Of a DNA stretch of 64,000 nt, positions 41,189 through 50,230 are shown in pieces (within the stretch, counting starts at the first letter, position 1; each line of letters opens with the position of its first letter). The position numbers and the translations under genes were made by a program. The notes under the pieces were generated by a model. That model ran no database searches. It was not told the DNA's origin and saw only the letters and a program-made list of their open reading frames with translations. Where the stretch lies: positions 1,595,001 to 1,659,000 of the forward strand of contig NZ_CP063656.1 of NCBI RefSeq assembly GCF_015209725.1, in the 5' to 3' direction. This DNA is from Lysobacter ciconiae (GTDB lineage Bacteria > Pseudomonadota > Gammaproteobacteria > Xanthomonadales > Xanthomonadaceae).

Positions 41189-43825
41189 CTAGAGTTCGCG
41201 AACGTGCGCGCCGCGCAGTTGCTCACGCAGGAAAGCTGCGGTCCTGCTGGCCGGTGATTTTGCGACGTCCGACGGCGTCCCCTCCGCCACCACGCGCCCG
41301 CCCTCGCCGCCCGCACCGGGCCCGATATCGATGATCCAGTCGCTGGCTGCCGCCAACCGCATGTCGTGCTCGACCACGATGACGGTGTTGCCCGCTTCCA
41401 CCAGCCCGTCCAGCTGGCGCATCAGCACGTCCACATCGGCCGGATGCAGGCCGGTGGTCGGCTCGTCGAGCAGGTACACCGTTCCTCGCCGCTGCGCGCG
41501 CTGCAGCTCGCTGGCCAGCTTGATGCGCTGGGCCTCGCCGCCTGACAGTTCCGTGGCCGGCTGGCCCAGCCGCAGATAGCCCAGCCCGACCTCGCGCAGC
41601 ACCTCCAGCGGGCGCAACACTGCCGCGGCGTCGGCAAAGAAGTCGGCCGCCGCATCCACCGTGAGCGCCAACACTCCGGCGATGGTCAGGCCGCTCCAGG
41701 TGATCTCCAAGGTCTCGGCGTTGTAGCGGGCGCCGTGGCACTGCGGGCACGGCGCATAGACGCTGGGCATGAACAGCAATTCCACGCTGACGAAGCCCTC
41801 GCCCTCGCAGGTCGGGCAGCGGCCCTTGGCGACGTTGAACGAGAACCGCCCCGCGTCGTAACCCCTGGCGCGCGCTTCCGGCGTGGCGGCGAACAGCTTG
41901 CGGACCTGGTCGAACAGTCCGGTGTAGGTCGCCAGGTTGGAGCGCGGCGTGCGGCCGATCGGCTTCTGGTCAACCACCACCAGCCGCTTGACCGCGTCGA
42001 GTCCGGCAACGATCCGGCCGCCGCGGGTCACCGGAGCCGGCTCCAGCGGGTCGTCCTCATCGCTGTCGCTGTCGGCTGGTTTACCAAGGTGCTCGGACAG
42101 CAACTCGACCAGCGCCTGGCTGACCAGGCTGGACTTGCCCGAACCGGACACCCCGGTGACGGTGGTGAACACGCCCAGCGGGAAGGCGACGGCCAGATTG
42201 TCAAGGTTGTTGCGGCTGATGCCCTGCAGTCGCAGCCAGTCGGTGGGAATGCGCGGCGTACGCCTCGCCTCAGCGATCGGCCCGCCCGGTTGGTCGCTGC
42301 ACGCGGCGTCAACCCTCGCGCCAGGCGATGGGAACAGGTAGCGCGCGGTCTGCGATTCGCTGACCTTGACCAGCCCATCCAGCGGACCGCTGTAGACCAC
42401 GCGGCCGCCCTGCTCGCCCGCCGCCGGGCCGATATCGACCACCCAGTCCGCGCGGCGGATCACGTCGGTTTCGTGCTCGACCACGAACAGCGAATTGCCG
42501 GCACCCTTCAAATCGTCCAGCGCCGCCAGCAGCGCCTGCGTATCGGCTGGATGCAGCCCTGCCGACGGCTCGTCGAGCACATACACGACCCCAAACAGGT
42601 TGGAGCGGATCTGAGTGGCCAGCCGCAACCGCTGCAGCTCGCCCGGCGACAGCGTGGGCGTGGTGCGCTCCAGAGTCAGGTAGCCCAGGCCCAGCTCGAC
42701 GATGACCTTGATCCGCGCCAGCAGGTCGGAGGCAATGCGCTGCGCGACGATCGCCTGCTCCGGATGTTCATGCGCTTGCGGCGAATCTGCAGCCGCGCCG
42801 TGCGCGACCGGCTCCAGCAGCACAGTGAGTTCCTTCAGCGGCAGCCGCGACAACTCGCCGATATCCAGCCCGGCAAACGTGACCGACAGCGCCTCGCGAC
42901 GCAGACGCTTGCCCTCACACAGCGGGCACATCGCACTGACCATGTAGCGCGCGACACGCTTCTTGATCATCGCGCTCTGGGTGGTCGCGAACGTGTGCAG
43001 CACGTAGCGCTGGGCGCTGGTAAACGTGCCGTTGTAGCTGGGGTTGTCGCCGCGCTCGATCGCCTCGCGGGTCTCTGCAGGGCTCAGGTCGCGGTACACC
43101 GGCACCACCGGCTGCTCGTCTGTAAACAGGATCCAGTCGCGCTGCTCCTGCGGCACTTCCCGCCAGGGAATGTCGATGTCGTAGCCCAGCGTGACCAGGA
43201 TGTCGCGCTGGTTCTGGCCGTGCCACGCCGGCGGCCAGGCGGCGATCGCGCGCTCGCGGATGGTCAGGGTGTCGTCAGGGACCATCGAGCGTTCGCTGAC
43301 CTCATGCACGCTGCCCAGCCCGTGGCAGCGCGGACACGCGCCCTGCGGCGTGTTGGGCGAAAACCCGTCGGCATAGATGATCGGCTGCCCGGGCGGATAG
43401 TCGCCGGCGCGGGAATAGAGCATGCGCAACGAGTTGGACACCGTGGTGACGCTGCCCACCGAGGAACGCGTGCTCGGCGAGCCACGCTGCTGCTGCAATG
43501 CGACCGCCGGTGGCAGGCCATCGATGGAGTCCACGTCCGGCACGCCCGCCTGGTCGATCAGCCTGCGCGCATAGGGCGCGACCGAGTCCAGGTAACGCCG
43601 CTGGGCCTCGGCGTAGAGCGTGCCAAAAGCGAGCGAGGACTTGCCCGAGCCCGACACTCCGGTGAACACCACCAGCGCGTCGCGCGGGATGTCGACATCG
43701 ATGTCCTGCAGGTTGTGCTCGCGGGCGCCGCGCACCCGGACGAAACCGTCGTCACCGCCTGTCGTCGACGGGGCCTGCGGACGGCGCTTGGGCGTGCGGT
43801 CAGTGCTTAAACGACGGTCGGACAT
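41189..43825 (-). CDS. UvrA paralogue lacking the UvrB-binding region (UvrA2/DrrC-like)
   Basis: An 878-residue double ABC ATPase of the UvrA family. Two Walker A loops GVSGSGKSS (near residues 56 and 560), zinc modules (CPRCHGLG, CPLCEGKR, CPTCEGEGF, CPQCHGAR) and two LSxGE-type signatures (LSPGELQRLRLATQI, LSGGEAQRIKLASEL) are present. Between LRMLYSRAGDYPP and the first zinc module only about 20 residues remain, so the ~110-residue UvrB-interaction domain of true UvrA is absent. That is the class II layout of Deinococcus UvrA2 and Streptomyces DrrC, associated with drug or DNA-intercalator resistance rather than canonical excision repair. Standard UvrA is ~940 residues. Confidence 0.9.
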   Translation of the reverse strand: MSDRRLSTDRTPKRRPQAPSTTGGDDGFVRVRGAREHNLQDIDVDIPRDALVVFTGVSGSGKSSLAFGTLYAEAQRRYLDSVAPYARRLIDQAGVPDVDSIDGLPPAVALQQQRGSPSTRSSVGSVTTVSNSLRMLYSRAGDYPPGQPIIYADGFSPNTPQGACPRCHGLGSVHEVSERSMVPDDTLTIRERAIAAWPPAWHGQNQRDILVTLGYDIDIPWREVPQEQRDWILFTDEQPVVPVYRDLSPAETREAIERGDNPSYNGTFTSAQRYVLHTFATTQSAMIKKRVARYMVSAMCPLCEGKRLRREALSVTFAGLDIGELSRLPLKELTVLLEPVAHGAAADSPQAHEHPEQAIVAQRIASDLLARIKVIVELGLGYLTLERTTPTLSPGELQRLRLATQIRSNLFGVVYVLDEPSAGLHPADTQALLAALDDLKGAGNSLFVVEHETDVIRRADWVVDIGPAAGEQGGRVVYSGPLDGLVKVSESQTARYLFPSPGARVDAACSDQPGGPIAEARRTPRIPTDWLRLQGISRNNLDNLAVAFPLGVFTTVTGVSGSGKSSLVSQALVELLSEHLGKPADSDSDEDDPLEPAPVTRGGRIVAGLDAVKRLVVVDQKPIGRTPRSNLATYTGLFDQVRKLFAATPEARARGYDAGRFSFNVAKGRCPTCEGEGFVSVELLFMPSVYAPCPQCHGARYNAETLEITWSGLTIAGVLALTVDAAADFFADAAAVLRPLEVLREVGLGYLRLGQPATELSGGEAQRIKLASELQRAQRRGTVYLLDEPTTGLHPADVDVLMRQLDGLVEAGNTVIVVEHDMRLAAASDWIIDIGPGAGGEGGRVVAEGTPSDVAKSPASRTAAFLREQLRGAHVREL

Positions 43826-43930
43826 CGGCTCGTCTGCTTGGGATCGACTGGCGAGGATGGCCAGAACCGGTTGACCGCGTCGTGAACCTCCGCCGCTGCG
43901 GACTTGCCTGCAGCCGCCGCAGCGGGTCGC

Positions 43931-45820
43931 TCAGTCCTCGCCTTCCAGTTCCGCCCAGCGCGCGAATGCCTGCTCCAGCTGCACGTGCAGCTGCGCCATC
44001 GCCACGTTGTGGGCAGCGATCGCATCGGCGTCGCGCTGGTAAAACGCAGGGTCATTCATCCGCGTCGTCATCTCCGCGATGCGCCCGTCCAGACCCTCGA
44101 TCACGCCGGGCAACGCCTCCAGCTCGCGCGCTTCCTTGTAGGCGAGCTTGCGCTTGGGCTTGCTCGGCGTCGTTGCGGCGGCGGCGATCGGGGAGACCGG
44201 CATCGAGGCGGATTTCGTTGCGGTCTCCACCCGCTCCGCCGGACGTTGGCGAACCCAGTCGCTGTAGCCGCCGACGTACTCGCCGACCTTGCCATCGCCT
44301 TCCATCACCAGGGTGGAGGTCACGACGTTGTCGATGAAGTCACGGTCATGGCTGACCAGCAGCAGCGTGCCTGGGTAGTCGCCGAGGATCTCCTCCAGCA
44401 GCTCCAGTGTCTCCACGTCCAGGTCGTTGGTCGGCTCGTCCATCACCAGCAGGTTGGACGGCTGGGCGAACAGCTTGGCCAGCAACAGTCGGTTGCGCTC
44501 GCCGCCCGACAGGCGGGTGATCGGCGCACGCGCCCGCTCCGGGGTGAACAGGAAATCCTGCAGGTAGCCGATCACGTGCTTCTGCTTGCCGCCGACCTCG
44601 ACGAACTCGCGGCCTTCGGAGACGTTCTCCAGTGCGTTCCAGTCCTCGCGCAGCGTCGCCCGGTACTGGTCGAAGTAGGCGATCTGCAGGTTGCTGCCGG
44701 AGCGGACCTCGCCGGAAAGAGGCTGCAGTTCACCCAGCAAGACCTTCAGCAGCGTGGTCTTGCCGCTGCCGTTGGGACCGATCAGGCCGATGCGGTCGCC
44801 GCGGAAGATCGTCGTGGAGACGCCCTTCAACAGCGGTTTGCCGCCGAAATCGAAGAACACCGACTTGGCTTCGATGACCTTCTTGCCCGAGGACTCGGCC
44901 TGGGCCAGGTCCATGCGCACGTTGCCGACCGCATCGCGGCGCTTGGCGCGCTCGGACCGCATGGCCTCGAGCCGGCGCACGCGGCCTTCATCGCGCGTGC
45001 GCCGCGCCTTGATGCCCTGCCGGATCCAGATCTCTTCCTGCACCAGCATCTTGTCGAAGCGCGCATTTTCCTGCGCTTCGGCGTTGAGCCGCTCTTCGCG
45101 GCGACGCTCGTAGTTGGCCCAGTCGCCGGGCCAGCTGGTGACCTGGCCGCGGTCGATCTCGACGATCCGGGTCGCCAGCGCGCGCAGGAACCGCCGGTCA
45201 TGGGTCACGAACAGCAGCGCGCCCTTCCAGGAATTCTTGAGGAAGTCCTCTAGCCAGTCGATCGCCTCTATGTCCAGATGGTTGGTCGGCTCGTCCAGCA
45301 GCAGCAGGTCGGGCGCCGAGACCAGCGAGCGGGCCAGCAATACGCGGCGCTTCATGCCCCCGGACAGGCCGGAAAACTCGGCGTCGCCGTCCAGGCCCAG
45401 GCGGTCCAGAGTCTCCACGACCTTCTGATCCGCGCCCCAGCCGTCGGCCGCTTCGATCTTGGCCTGCACTTCGGACAGCGCATCGCCGTCGAACACGTCG
45501 GCGTGGCTGATCCGGTGGTACTCGGCCAGCCAGGAACCCAGCTCGCCCATCCCGCTGGCGACCACGTTGAACACCGTGCCGCCGGCGTCGGGCGGGACCT
45601 CCTGTTCCAGGCGCGCGATACGGCGACCGCTGGCACGGCGGATCTCGCCGTCGTCGGGCTGGATATCGCCCGCCATCAGGCGCATGAGGGTGGACTTGCC
45701 GGCGCCGTTGCGGCCGATCAGGGCGATGCGCTCGCCGGGTTCAATGGACAGCTCGACGTTCTCGAGCAAGAGCGGGCCGCCGACGCTGTAGTCGACGCTA
45801 TTCAGGGTGATCAATGACAT
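43931..45820 (-). CDS. uup: ABC-F ATPase Uup
   Basis: A 629-residue soluble ABC-F protein with two ATPase cassettes: Walker A GRNGAGKST (residues ~36-44) and GPNGSGKTT (~347-355), signatures LSGGMKRRVLLAR and LSGGERNRLLLAKL, and Walker B LLLLDEPTNHLD and LLVMDEPTNDLD. The linker between them is a charged coiled coil. A C-terminal extension (residues ~535-629, starting near KPKRKLAYKEARELEALP) is the Uup DNA-binding coiled-coil domain. Uup reduces transposon excision and is linked to ribosome assembly or translation. It stands next to the UvrA-like gene on the same strand. Confidence 0.95.
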   Translation of the reverse strand: MSLITLNSVDYSVGGPLLLENVELSIEPGERIALIGRNGAGKSTLMRLMAGDIQPDDGEIRRASGRRIARLEQEVPPDAGGTVFNVVASGMGELGSWLAEYHRISHADVFDGDALSEVQAKIEAADGWGADQKVVETLDRLGLDGDAEFSGLSGGMKRRVLLARSLVSAPDLLLLDEPTNHLDIEAIDWLEDFLKNSWKGALLFVTHDRRFLRALATRIVEIDRGQVTSWPGDWANYERRREERLNAEAQENARFDKMLVQEEIWIRQGIKARRTRDEGRVRRLEAMRSERAKRRDAVGNVRMDLAQAESSGKKVIEAKSVFFDFGGKPLLKGVSTTIFRGDRIGLIGPNGSGKTTLLKVLLGELQPLSGEVRSGSNLQIAYFDQYRATLREDWNALENVSEGREFVEVGGKQKHVIGYLQDFLFTPERARAPITRLSGGERNRLLLAKLFAQPSNLLVMDEPTNDLDVETLELLEEILGDYPGTLLLVSHDRDFIDNVVTSTLVMEGDGKVGEYVGGYSDWVRQRPAERVETATKSASMPVSPIAAAATTPSKPKRKLAYKEARELEALPGVIEGLDGRIAEMTTRMNDPAFYQRDADAIAAHNVAMAQLHVQLEQAFARWAELEGED

Positions 45821-45929
45821 GCCGCTATTCTACGCGGCCCGCGAACCCGGTAGCAGGGAATCGCGCATACTGGGCGGTGCGGACCGCAAACGTCCGTCTG
45901 CCCACTCAGCGGCGCTACCGGAGATCGAC

Positions 45930-46046
45930 ATGGCAAAGGGCATGGACCAGAAGAAGGACGAGAAGAAAAAGCCGTCCAAGACGATGAAAGAGAAGAAGGC
46001 GGAGAAGCGGGACAAGAAAGCCGGGAAAGCCTTCACTCCGGCCTGA
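45930..46046 (+). CDS. Lysine-rich 38-residue mini-protein
   Basis: A 38-residue strongly basic protein, MAKGMDQKKDEKKKPSKTMK continuing with EKKAEKRDKKAGKAF. It looks like one charged helix or a disordered chain, with no signal or cysteine. GGAG six bases before the ATG gives a good ribosome site, which favours a real gene over the longer frame from 45807. Similar short lysine-rich proteins starting MAKG are often annotated as hypothetical in proteobacteria. The role is unknown; RNA or ribosome binding is plausible from charge. It is convergent with selO. Confidence 0.75.
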   Translation: MAKGMDQKKDEKKKPSKTMKEKKAEKRDKKAGKAFTPA

Positions 46047-46082
46047 TCGCACTCGCCCGGTTGATACCGCGGGACTGGCGCC

Positions 46083-47654
46083 TCAGGAACTGCACGAGAG
46101 CATCGAGCAGCCCGCCTTGTCGCGGGCCCAATCCGGCCTGCGGGCGGCGAATGGCTCCCGGCCGGGTTGATCCTCGTACGGCCGGCGCATTACCTCCAGC
46201 AGCTCGGTGATTCCGTCCATGTCGCCACGGGTGGCCCGGTCAATCGCCTGCTGGGCCAGGTAGTTGCGCAGCACGTAGCGCGGATTGGCGGCACGCATGA
46301 TCCGTCGGCGCTGCTCCGGATCCAGTCTGTCGGCCGTCAGGCGCACCTGATAGAACTTCATCCAGTCCCGGAATGCGGCGGCTGACGCGACGCGCTTGTC
46401 CGCGTCGTAGAACGCGTCGATAAAAGCAGCACTGTCCATCGCCCCGTCGAGTGCATCCGGGTCGCAATCCGACAGTGCGCGGAAGAACAGCGTCATGTCG
46501 ACCTCGGCCTCGGCCAGCAGCTCCTGCAACGATTGCATCAACGCGCTGTCGCCTACGCGGTACGCGGCCAGACCAAGCTTGCGCACCGTGTTGTCGCGAT
46601 CAGCAGCGTTGTAGGCATCCACGTAGGCCTGCAACCCCGCCTGCAACGGTGCCGGGTCGCCGAACAAGGGCGCCAGCGCACCGGCCAGTCGCCCCAGGTT
46701 CCAGTACGCCACGGCGGGCTGCTGGCCAAAGCGGTAGCGCTTGCGCCGCGCGTCGGTGGTGTTGGGCGTCCAGCCCGGATCGAAGTTGTCGATCCATCCG
46801 TAGGGGCCGTAATCGATCGTCAGGCCAAGGATCGACATGTTGTCGGTGTTCAGCACGCCGTGCACGAAACCCACACGCATCCAATGCGCCACCATGACCG
46901 CGCTACGTCGGCAGATCTCGCTAAACCACGCTGCGTGGAGGGCTTCCCCCTCGCCGTCGAGCTCGGGGAAGTCACGGCGGATGCAGAAATCGACCAGCTG
47001 CCGCAGCAGGCCGGTGTCGCCACGCGATGCGGGCAGCTCGAAACTGCCGAAGCGCAGGAAAGACGGCGCCACGCGGCAGACGATCGCGCCGGGCTCCGGT
47101 GCGGCGCGGCCGTCGTAGAACATGTCGCGGACGACCTGCTCGCCGGTTCCGATCAGGCACAACGCGCGGGTGGTCGGCACGCCCAGGTGGTGCATCGCCT
47201 CGCTGCACAGGAACTCGCGGATCGAGGAACGCAGCACCGCCCGCCCGTCCGCGCTGCGCGAGTACGGCGTCGGTCCGGCGCCCTTGAGCTGCAGCTCCCA
47301 CCGCTCGCCCGCTTCCGTCACGACGTCGCCAAGGCTGATGGCGCGGCCGTCGCCCAGCTGCCCGGCCCACACACCGAACTGGTGGCCGCCATAATTGGCC
47401 GCGTACGGCTGCATGCCCGCGAGCAGCGCATTGCCGCTGAACACGTCCGCGAACTGCGGAGTCGCGGCGTCGGCTTCGGTCAGTCCCAGATGGGCCAGCA
47501 TTTCCGCGGAGTAGGCCAAAACGCGCGGCTCAGGAACGGGTGTAGGAGCCGCTGCCGACCACACCGCGCCCTCGACTTGGCGTACGCCGGCCGAGGTATC
47601 CGGATCACCGGGAAGGTCGCGCACGAAGGCATTGTCGAACGTCAGATCAAGCAT
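46083..47654 (-). CDS. selO: SelO protein adenylyltransferase (YdiU/UPF0061)
   Basis: A 523-residue pseudokinase that transfers AMP to proteins and helps in redox homeostasis. The N-terminus MLDLTFDNAFVRDLPGD, the nucleotide region NYGGHQFGVWAGQLGDGRAI and LQLKGAGPTPYSRSADGRAV, and VHGVLNTDNMSILGLTIDYG carrying the metal-binding Asn/Asp are typical. The C-terminus ends CSMLSCSS, close to the conserved redox-active C-terminal cysteine tail of SelO. ATG at 47654 starts the usual N-terminus; a GTG at 47663 is the alternative. It is flanked on both sides by small lysine-rich genes on the opposite strand. Confidence 0.96.
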   Translation of the reverse strand: MLDLTFDNAFVRDLPGDPDTSAGVRQVEGAVWSAAAPTPVPEPRVLAYSAEMLAHLGLTEADAATPQFADVFSGNALLAGMQPYAANYGGHQFGVWAGQLGDGRAISLGDVVTEAGERWELQLKGAGPTPYSRSADGRAVLRSSIREFLCSEAMHHLGVPTTRALCLIGTGEQVVRDMFYDGRAAPEPGAIVCRVAPSFLRFGSFELPASRGDTGLLRQLVDFCIRRDFPELDGEGEALHAAWFSEICRRSAVMVAHWMRVGFVHGVLNTDNMSILGLTIDYGPYGWIDNFDPGWTPNTTDARRKRYRFGQQPAVAYWNLGRLAGALAPLFGDPAPLQAGLQAYVDAYNAADRDNTVRKLGLAAYRVGDSALMQSLQELLAEAEVDMTLFFRALSDCDPDALDGAMDSAAFIDAFYDADKRVASAAAFRDWMKFYQVRLTADRLDPEQRRRIMRAANPRYVLRNYLAQQAIDRATRGDMDGITELLEVMRRPYEDQPGREPFAARRPDWARDKAGCSMLSCSS

Positions 47655-47817
47655 CGCTTTCACCGCTCAAGACCCGCCTGGTTGCGCGGACACCGTCCAT
47701 CCTAACGTTTGCCGGCGCCATTCCCGCCGCAGGACCGGTGCGCCGGGGACGCATGACCTAGACTGGTCCGGATACACCGATCCATCCACCGATCCAGACA
47801 TCCTCAAGGAAATGCCG

Positions 47818-47982
47818 ATGGCGAAGCCGAATTATTCGTTTGAAAAGCGTCAGCGAGAAATCGCCAAGAAGAAGAAGAAGGAAGAAAAGCTCTCGCGCAA
47901 GCAGGCCGACAAGCCGGACAACGACGGCGATGAGCCCGGCGCGGATGCCGGCGATGGTGCGCCGACCACCGAACAGGGCTGA
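47818..47982 (+). CDS. Lysine-rich 54-residue mini-protein (KRQREIAKKKKKEEK type)
   Basis: A 54-residue protein. The basic N-terminal half MAKPNYSFEKRQREIAKKKK is followed by an acidic, Gly/Asp-rich tail, a bipolar charge pattern. Proteins starting MAKPNYSFEKRQ are widely conserved hypothetical proteins in gammaproteobacteria. AGGA seven bases before the ATG at 47818 decides this start; ATG at 47812 is too close to it. The gene begins 163 bp from the divergent selO start. The role is unknown. Confidence 0.82.
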   Translation: MAKPNYSFEKRQREIAKKKKKEEKLSRKQADKPDNDGDEPGADAGDGAPTTEQG

Positions 47983-48142
47983 AGCCCGGGACGGGGGTTT
48001 GTGCGCGCTGCATTGGCGTCATCTGCTTAGCGGGAGCTGACCCGGACCGCACCCGATCACGATTGGCATCGCGTCAATGTCGCGCGGGCGTTAAACTGTG
48101 CGGTCTACCCGACCGGCCCAGCCGGCGCTGCCGAGAACCGCG

Positions 48143-50230
48143 ATGAGCGCCGAAACGCCCGCTACCCCCGACTCCCTCCCCGACACTCCGTTGAACTTCG
48201 ACGGCTTGGCCCTGCCCGAGACACTGCGTCAGGCCATCAGCGCGCTGGGCTACGAGTCGCCCTCGCCGATCCAGGCCGCCACCATCCCGCCGCTGATGCA
48301 GGGCCGCGACGTCATCGGCCAGGCGCAGACCGGCACCGGCAAGACGGCGGCATTCGCGCTGCCGATCCTGGCGCGCATCGATCCTGCGCAGAAGACCCCG
48401 CAGGCGTTGGTGCTGGCACCGACCCGCGAACTGGCGATCCAGGTCGCCGAGGCGTTCCAGAGCTACGCCTCGCACATGAAGGGCTTCCAGGTGCTGCCGA
48501 TCTACGGGGGCCAGAGCTATTACCCGCAGCTGCAGGCGCTCAAGCGCGGCGTGCAGGTCATCGTCGGCACGCCGGGTCGCGTCATCGACCACCTGGACCG
48601 CGGCTCGCTGGACATCTCCGCGCTGCGTTTCCTGGTGCTGGACGAAGCCGACGAGATGCTGCGCATGGGCTTCATCGACGATGTCGAGAAGGTCCTCAAG
48701 AAGACCCCGGAAACCCGCCAGGTCGCGCTGTTCTCGGCCACCATGCCGGTGCAGATCCGGCGCATCGCCCAGACCTACCTGAAAGAGCCGGTCGAGATCG
48801 CGATCAAGAACAAGACCAGCACCGCCGACAACATCCGTCAGCGTTACTGGGCCGTCAGCGGCGTGCAGAAGCTCGACGCGCTGACCCGGATTCTGGAGGC
48901 CGAGCCATTCGACGCGATGATCGTGTTCGCGCGCACCAAGCTGGGCACCGATGAGCTCGCCTCCAAGCTCGCCGCCCGCGGTATTGCCGCCGCTGCCATC
49001 AATGGCGACGTGCAGCAGGCACAGCGCGAGAAGACCATCCAGAACCTCAAGGACGGCAAGATCGACGTGCTGGTCGCGACCGACGTCGCCGCCCGCGGGC
49101 TGGACGTGGACCGCATCAGCCACGTGCTCAACTACGACATCCCGTACGACACCGAGAGCTATGTCCACCGCATCGGCCGCACCGGGCGCGCCGGGCGCAA
49201 GGGCGAGGCGATCCTGTTCGTCGCCCCGCGTGAGCGCGGCATGCTGCGCGCCATCGAGCGCGCCACGCGCCAGCCGATCCAGCAGATGGAACTGCCCTCT
49301 ATCGAGACGGTGAACGAGCAGCGCGTCTCCAAGTTCCTCGACCGCATCACCGACACCCTGGCCGACAACGACCTGGGCCTGTTCCGCGAGCTGATCGAGC
49401 GCTACGAGCGCGAGCAGAACGTGCCTGCGGTGGAAATCGCCGCCGCACTGGCCAAGCTGTTCCAGGGCGATCACCCGCTGCTGTTGGCGCCGCCACCGCC
49501 GCGGGCCAAATACGAGCCGCGCCCGGACCCGCGTGGGGCCAGCCCGCGCGATGTCGGTCACCGCGGCCAGCCGCCGCGACCGCCCCGCCAGCAACGGACC
49601 GATCGGGATGTCGCGCCGCGAAGCTTCGACCAGCGCCACTCCGCGCCGGCGTCAGCGGAGCCGCGGCGCTTCGAAGAAGACCGCCCGACGCCGCCCCGCG
49701 CCGCCCAGCAGCCGCCCGCACGCCCGAGTGGCGCCAACGCGGCTGAAGCCATGTTCGACGACGCCGCACCGGCAGCGCCTTCGCAGCCGCCACGCAGCGG
49801 GCCTTCGGCGCCGCCGCAGCGCAACGCACCGCGCACCGACGAGATCGGCATGGAGACATTCCGCATCGAAGTCGGGCATGAGCACGGCGTGCAGCCGGGC
49901 AACATCGTCGGCGCGATCGCCAACGAGGCCGACCTGGAGAGCCGCTACATCGGCCGGATCGACATCCGCGACGACTACAGCCTGATCGACCTGCCCGAAG
50001 GCATGCCGCACGAATTGATGGAGCACCTGAAGCGGGTCTATGTGGCCGGCCAGGCCTTGCGCATCCGCCACGCGGACGAGCGCGACAACACCGGCGGGCG
50101 CACTGCCCGACCCAACTCGCCGCGCCCGCCGCACGCGCGACCGTCCGGTCCGCGTGCACCGCATGCCGGCAAGCCGGCCGGTGGCAAGCCGGGCAATTTC
50201 GCACCGCGTAAACCCTTCAAGCCGCGCTGA
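48143..50230 (+). CDS. DEAD-box RNA helicase, DeaD/CsdA type
   Basis: A 695-residue ATP-dependent RNA helicase for ribosome assembly and mRNA turnover, often cold-induced. The core has the Q motif (YESPSPIQAATIPPLM), AQTGTGKT, PTRELAIQ, VLDEADEM, SAT and HRIGRTGRAGR. A dimerisation-like region follows to ~residue 450. Then comes a ~115-residue Pro/Arg/Gln-rich disordered stretch, and after it the DbpA-type RNA-binding domain (residues ~569-650, GMETFRIEVGHEHGVQPGNI then IGRIDIRDDYSLIDLPEGM). The last residues are Arg/Pro/Lys-rich. The stop overlaps the convergent pseudouridine synthase gene by 14 bp. The start at 48143 precedes the conserved LNFDGLALPETL. Confidence 0.95.
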   Translation: MSAETPATPDSLPDTPLNFDGLALPETLRQAISALGYESPSPIQAATIPPLMQGRDVIGQAQTGTGKTAAFALPILARIDPAQKTPQALVLAPTRELAIQVAEAFQSYASHMKGFQVLPIYGGQSYYPQLQALKRGVQVIVGTPGRVIDHLDRGSLDISALRFLVLDEADEMLRMGFIDDVEKVLKKTPETRQVALFSATMPVQIRRIAQTYLKEPVEIAIKNKTSTADNIRQRYWAVSGVQKLDALTRILEAEPFDAMIVFARTKLGTDELASKLAARGIAAAAINGDVQQAQREKTIQNLKDGKIDVLVATDVAARGLDVDRISHVLNYDIPYDTESYVHRIGRTGRAGRKGEAILFVAPRERGMLRAIERATRQPIQQMELPSIETVNEQRVSKFLDRITDTLADNDLGLFRELIERYEREQNVPAVEIAAALAKLFQGDHPLLLAPPPPRAKYEPRPDPRGASPRDVGHRGQPPRPPRQQRTDRDVAPRSFDQRHSAPASAEPRRFEEDRPTPPRAAQQPPARPSGANAAEAMFDDAAPAAPSQPPRSGPSAPPQRNAPRTDEIGMETFRIEVGHEHGVQPGNIVGAIANEADLESRYIGRIDIRDDYSLIDLPEGMPHELMEHLKRVYVAGQALRIRHADERDNTGGRTARPNSPRPPHARPSGPRAPHAGKPAGGKPGNFAPRKPFKPR

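Noticed and set aside
45847..45921. CCGGTAGC and GCTACCGG arms before the 38-residue mini-protein
   Set aside because: The arms are 8 bases but 59 bases apart; such a pair is not rare by chance in GC-rich DNA, and no further stem supports it.
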